A stretch of 64,000 nucleotides of DNA from Marinobacter sp. (GTDB lineage Bacteria > Pseudomonadota > Gammaproteobacteria > Pseudomonadales > Oleiphilaceae), in assembly GCA_018402255.1 (NCBI GenBank), contig JAGYIS010000004.1:372001-436000 (forward strand), written 5' to 3'. How positions within the stretch are numbered: position 1 is the stretch's first letter; each line of letters opens with the position of its first letter. Positions 61,416 through 64,000 of the stretch are shown here, one piece after another. Below the pieces are notes generated by a model, which saw nothing but the letters and a program-made list of their open reading frames with translations, was not told the DNA's origin and did no database searches. The translations under genes and the position numbers were made by a program.

Positions 61416-62966
61416 ATGGCCACTACCGATCATCTGGTCATTTTTGACACCACGCTCCGGGACGGCGAACAAAGCCCCGGCGCAACCATGAACAAAAATG
61501 AAAAGCTCCGTATTGCCAAGGTGCTCGAAAAGTTGCGTGTTGACGTGATCGAGGCCGGGTTCGCCATTGCCAGCCAAGGCGATTTTGAAGCGGTCAAAGC
61601 CATCGCTGAAAATATCAAGGACTCGACCGTTTGTAGTCTGGCCCGGGCGCTGGACAAAGATATCGATCGCGCGGCTGAGGCTATTCGACCAGCGGCCAGC
61701 GGGCGAATTCACACATTCATAGCAACATCGCCCATCCATATGAAACACAAGCTCCAGATGGAGCCTGATCAGGTGGTGGAACAGGCTGTGCGGGCGGTAA
61801 AGCGCGCCAGAAGCCATGTTGACGACGTTGAATTTTCCTGTGAAGACGCAGGTCGTTCAGAGCTGGATTTCCTGTGCCGTATTATTGAAGCCGCCATCGA
61901 TGCCGGTGCACGCACTATCAATATTCCCGACACCGTGGGTTACGCGATTCCCGAACAGTTCGGTGAAACCATCAGGCAGTTGCTGAACCGTATCCCGAAC
62001 GCCGATAAAGCCATCTTCTCGGTGCATTGTCATAACGACCTGGGTCTTGCGGTCGCCAACTCTCTGGCCGCCGTCAGTAATGGTGCACGGCAGGTGGAGT
62101 GTACGATTAACGGTTTGGGAGAGCGCGCCGGTAATGCCTCCCTGGAAGAGATCGTTATGGCGGTTCGTACCCGCCAGGATCTGTTCACTATTGATACCCG
62201 AATTGATAGCCAGCATATCGTGCCAGCTTCCCGGCTGGTTTCTACTATCACCGGCTTCCCGGTACAGCCAAACAAAGCCATTGTGGGTGCCAACGCGTTT
62301 GCCCATGAGTCCGGCATTCACCAGGACGGCGTGCTGAAGCATCGTGAAACTTACGAGATCATGCGTGCACAGGATGTTGGCTGGCACACCAACAGTCTGG
62401 TTCTCGGAAAGCACTCTGGTCGAAATGCTTTCCGCACACGGTTGCTCGAACTCGGGATTCAGTTTGAGACTGAAACAGAGTTAAACGAAGCGTTTACACG
62501 CTTCAAGGCGTTGGCCGATCTGAAGCACGAAATTTTCGATGAAGATCTGCAGGCCATCGCCAGCGATACCCGACAGAAAGAAGAAGACGGGCGCTACGGT
62601 CTTGTCTGTATGCAGGTCTGCTCAGAAACCGGTGTTGTTCCGAAAGCCCATCTCACCATGCTGGTTGATGGCAAGGAGCACACCGTTGAGGCAGAAGGCA
62701 GCGGGCCGGTAGATGCTACCTTCAAGGCGATTGAGTCGTTGGTTGATTCCGGCTGTAACCTGCAGTTGTATTCGGTCAACAACATCACCAGTGGTACCGA
62801 TGCTCAGGGTGAGGTGACGGTTCGCCTGGAACGTGGAGGCCGGATTGTGAACGGCGTCGGGTCGGATACGGATATTATTATGGCCTCGGCAAAAGCGTAT
62901 ATCGAGGCGTTGAATCTTATCGCTCGTGGTGGCATCCGCCAACACCCACAAGTTGCGGATGTCTGA
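61416..62966 (+). CDS. leuA: 2-isopropylmalate synthase
   Basis: First committed enzyme of leucine synthesis, condensing acetyl-CoA with 2-ketoisovalerate (the product of the ilvBNC pathway plus IlvD). The start is the ATG at 61416 ([20 protein letters not shown]) behind gggag; the frame is open to 61350. The 516 residues are the type I length. The metal and catalytic motifs are [23 protein letters not shown] and [14 protein letters not shown]. The C-terminal regulatory domain (about 390-516) ends [19 protein letters not shown]. No leucine-rich leader peptide is visible in the 68 nt after the rRNA terminator. Confidence 0.97.
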   Translation: MATTDHLVIFDTTLRDGEQSPGATMNKNEKLRIAKVLEKLRVDVIEAGFAIASQGDFEAVKAIAENIKDSTVCSLARALDKDIDRAAEAIRPAASGRIHTFIATSPIHMKHKLQMEPDQVVEQAVRAVKRARSHVDDVEFSCEDAGRSELDFLCRIIEAAIDAGARTINIPDTVGYAIPEQFGETIRQLLNRIPNADKAIFSVHCHNDLGLAVANSLAAVSNGARQVECTINGLGERAGNASLEEIVMAVRTRQDLFTIDTRIDSQHIVPASRLVSTITGFPVQPNKAIVGANAFAHESGIHQDGVLKHRETYEIMRAQDVGWHTNSLVLGKHSGRNAFRTRLLELGIQFETETELNEAFTRFKALADLKHEIFDEDLQAIASDTRQKEEDGRYGLVCMQVCSETGVVPKAHLTMLVDGKEHTVEAEGSGPVDATFKAIESLVDSGCNLQLYSVNNITSGTDAQGEVTVRLERGGRIVNGVGSDTDIIMASAKAYIEALNLIARGGIRQHPQVADV

Positions 62967-62993
62967 AATCACTGGACGCCGGGAGGCTGAGAC

Positions 62994-63827
62994 ATGCCGC
63001 AAGAGATGATTCGATCGGAAGCCGAGCGTCAGTTCTATCTGGGCATGGCTGGTATCCGTCTGTGGTACGCCCGGGATCCTCTGCCGGGTGCGGCGCCAAG
63101 CCCAGAGTTTGATTTTGGTACGCCGGCTGCAGAGGCTGAGCCTCTGGTCGCCTCTGCCATTCCTGCTGCTGGTGCCCGCACCCAAGCGCGGTTGCCCACA
63201 GATGAAGGCAAGAAGGACAAGTTGGCGCGGCTCAAGACTCTGATGGAAGCCGTGCCTGAGAAGTTGCCGGTGCAGCGGGCTCCGCAAGAGGAGCCTGGCG
63301 AGCGAGCGATTGTTAAGAGCGAGCCAGAGGGTCCGGGTGAGATGTCCGCTGACGAGGGTGCCGGACTCTCCGTCGTTAGTGGCGAATCGGTAAGCCAGAT
63401 ACCAAAGCTTTACCTGCAAGCATGGTCGGGCCAGCGGGCTCTCCTGTTGGCTAATTTGTCGGAGGAGGCGAGCCTGTCGTTACAGGAAACCCTGGCGCTG
63501 AACATCATGCGCAGCCTAGGCGAGTTGAATCCGGGTAAACTGGGAGCCATTCAGTGGCCTTTGTTCAACAACCTGAAGATTTCCCTGAACAGCGAGGCGG
63601 ATCTTGCGGGGCTGACTCGGGACTATCTGCCGGACGTAACGGAAAAGGCGGTTATCGTTCTTGGGCTTGCGCCGGAAATTTCGTCGTTTTCGAGCGTGTT
63701 GGCTGAGGTCATCAACAAGTCCCCGGAGGTTTCTTTCGAGCATTCTCTGGCGGCGCTGGCTTCCGATCCGGAGCTCAAGAAGCAGTTGTGGCAATTGATC
63801 AGGCCCTTGGTTGTACCGCGCCTATGA
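62994..63827 (+). CDS. Probable DNA polymerase III psi subunit (HolD-like)
   Basis: A 277-residue protein. Its N-terminal RQFYLGMAGIRLWYARDP resembles the chi-binding start of HolD, and the C-terminal SDPELKKQLWQLIRPL resembles the end of E. coli HolD (xxxALWQQI). In between, a Pro/Glu-rich linker (about 30-130) makes it twice the E. coli length; Pseudomonas HolD is also longer. It overlaps the rimI start by 4 nt, matching the holD-rimI pair of E. coli and the upstream gene of rimI in Pseudomonas. The call rests on position and short similarities, so it is moderately sure. Confidence 0.65.
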   Translation: MPQEMIRSEAERQFYLGMAGIRLWYARDPLPGAAPSPEFDFGTPAAEAEPLVASAIPAAGARTQARLPTDEGKKDKLARLKTLMEAVPEKLPVQRAPQEEPGERAIVKSEPEGPGEMSADEGAGLSVVSGESVSQIPKLYLQAWSGQRALLLANLSEEASLSLQETLALNIMRSLGELNPGKLGAIQWPLFNNLKISLNSEADLAGLTRDYLPDVTEKAVIVLGLAPEISSFSSVLAEVINKSPEVSFEHSLAALASDPELKKQLWQLIRPLVVPRL

Positions 63828-64000
63828 GTTCGTCGATATTGCGTGAGATTCAGTTATCCGGACTTGATGTCCGTGCGCTGGTGGAGGGCGACCTGCCAAA
63901 GGTGCTGGAACTCGAGCGACTGGGCTACTCGCACCCCTGGACGGAAGCGGTGTTTCGGGATTGCTTCAAAGACACGTATCGGCTTTGGGCTTTGGTTCAG
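63824..64000 (+). CDS. rimI: Ribosomal-protein-alanine N-acetyltransferase RimI, 5' part
   Basis: The first 59 codons of a GNAT acetyltransferase that modifies the N-terminus of ribosomal protein S18. After MSSSILREIQLSGL comes VRALVEGDLPKVLELERLGY and SHPWTEAVFRDCF, the typical HPWTE segment of RimI. The ATG overlaps the stop of the holD-like gene. The acetyl-CoA site lies beyond the window. Confidence 0.88.
   Translation, partial: MSSSILREIQLSGLDVRALVEGDLPKVLELERLGYSHPWTEAVFRDCFKDTYRLWALVQ

Overview
The window looks like a piece of a Marinobacter (marine gammaproteobacterium) chromosome. The evidence is the 16S rRNA text, a wax ester synthase/DGAT-type gene, and a Pseudomonas-like order of housekeeping genes (glyA-nrdR-ribD-ribB-ribH-nusB-thiL-pgpA; murJ-ribF-ileS-lspA-fkpB-ispH followed by minor pilins; ilvB-ilvN-ilvC-pssA). 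No prophage, CRISPR array or complete insertion sequence is visible.

Layout. 1-1137: 5' part of ettA on the minus strand. 1513-8129: glyA, then the riboflavin/NusB/thiamine/phospholipid operon. 8182-13003: accessory-looking genes (DUF6316 and DUF2057 proteins, wax ester synthase, a LysR regulator, a glutathionyl-hydroquinone reductase) with a REP-like palindrome. 13047-17347: ispB facing away from rplU-rpmA-obgE-proB. 17547-22327: a five-gene envelope cluster with three lipoproteins and an MltC-like lytic transglycosylase, the least understood part of the window. 22421-30611: rpsT, then murJ-ribF-ileS-lspA-fkpB-ispH. 30798-41173: a type IV pilus block (fimT, pilV, pilW, pilX, pilY1, pilE; then a second fimT-like gene, pilR and pilS on the minus strand). 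41267-48640: nadE, bamD(-), rluD, pgeF and clpB behind a heat-shock-type promoter. 48717-55544: DUF4124 protein, ilvBNC, pssA, msrPQ. 55634-61347: a complete rRNA operon (tandem promoters, 16S, tRNA-Ile, tRNA-Ala, 23S, 5S, terminator). 61416-64000: leuA, a HolD-like gene, start of rimI.

Two things stand out beyond the ordinary annotation. (1) Three intergenic nested palindromes (1191-1294, 29518-29609, 45788-45891) share a core of exactly 52 nt. The core holds an inner hairpin whose stem sequence changes with full compensation, and it is enclosed by 20-26 bp perfectly matched outer arms whose sequence differs between copies. This looks like a family maintained as structure rather than sequence, and it is the best candidate here for an undescribed element. 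(2) Four conserved genes (ettA, the wax ester synthase, the normally indispensable rpmA, and pgeF) each carry a single missing base, in or beside a homopolymer run. The shared signature points to base-calling or assembly errors more than to real pseudogenes. pilE is also abnormally short at its C-terminus.

All functional calls rest on recognition of motifs and gene order by eye; no database search was run.
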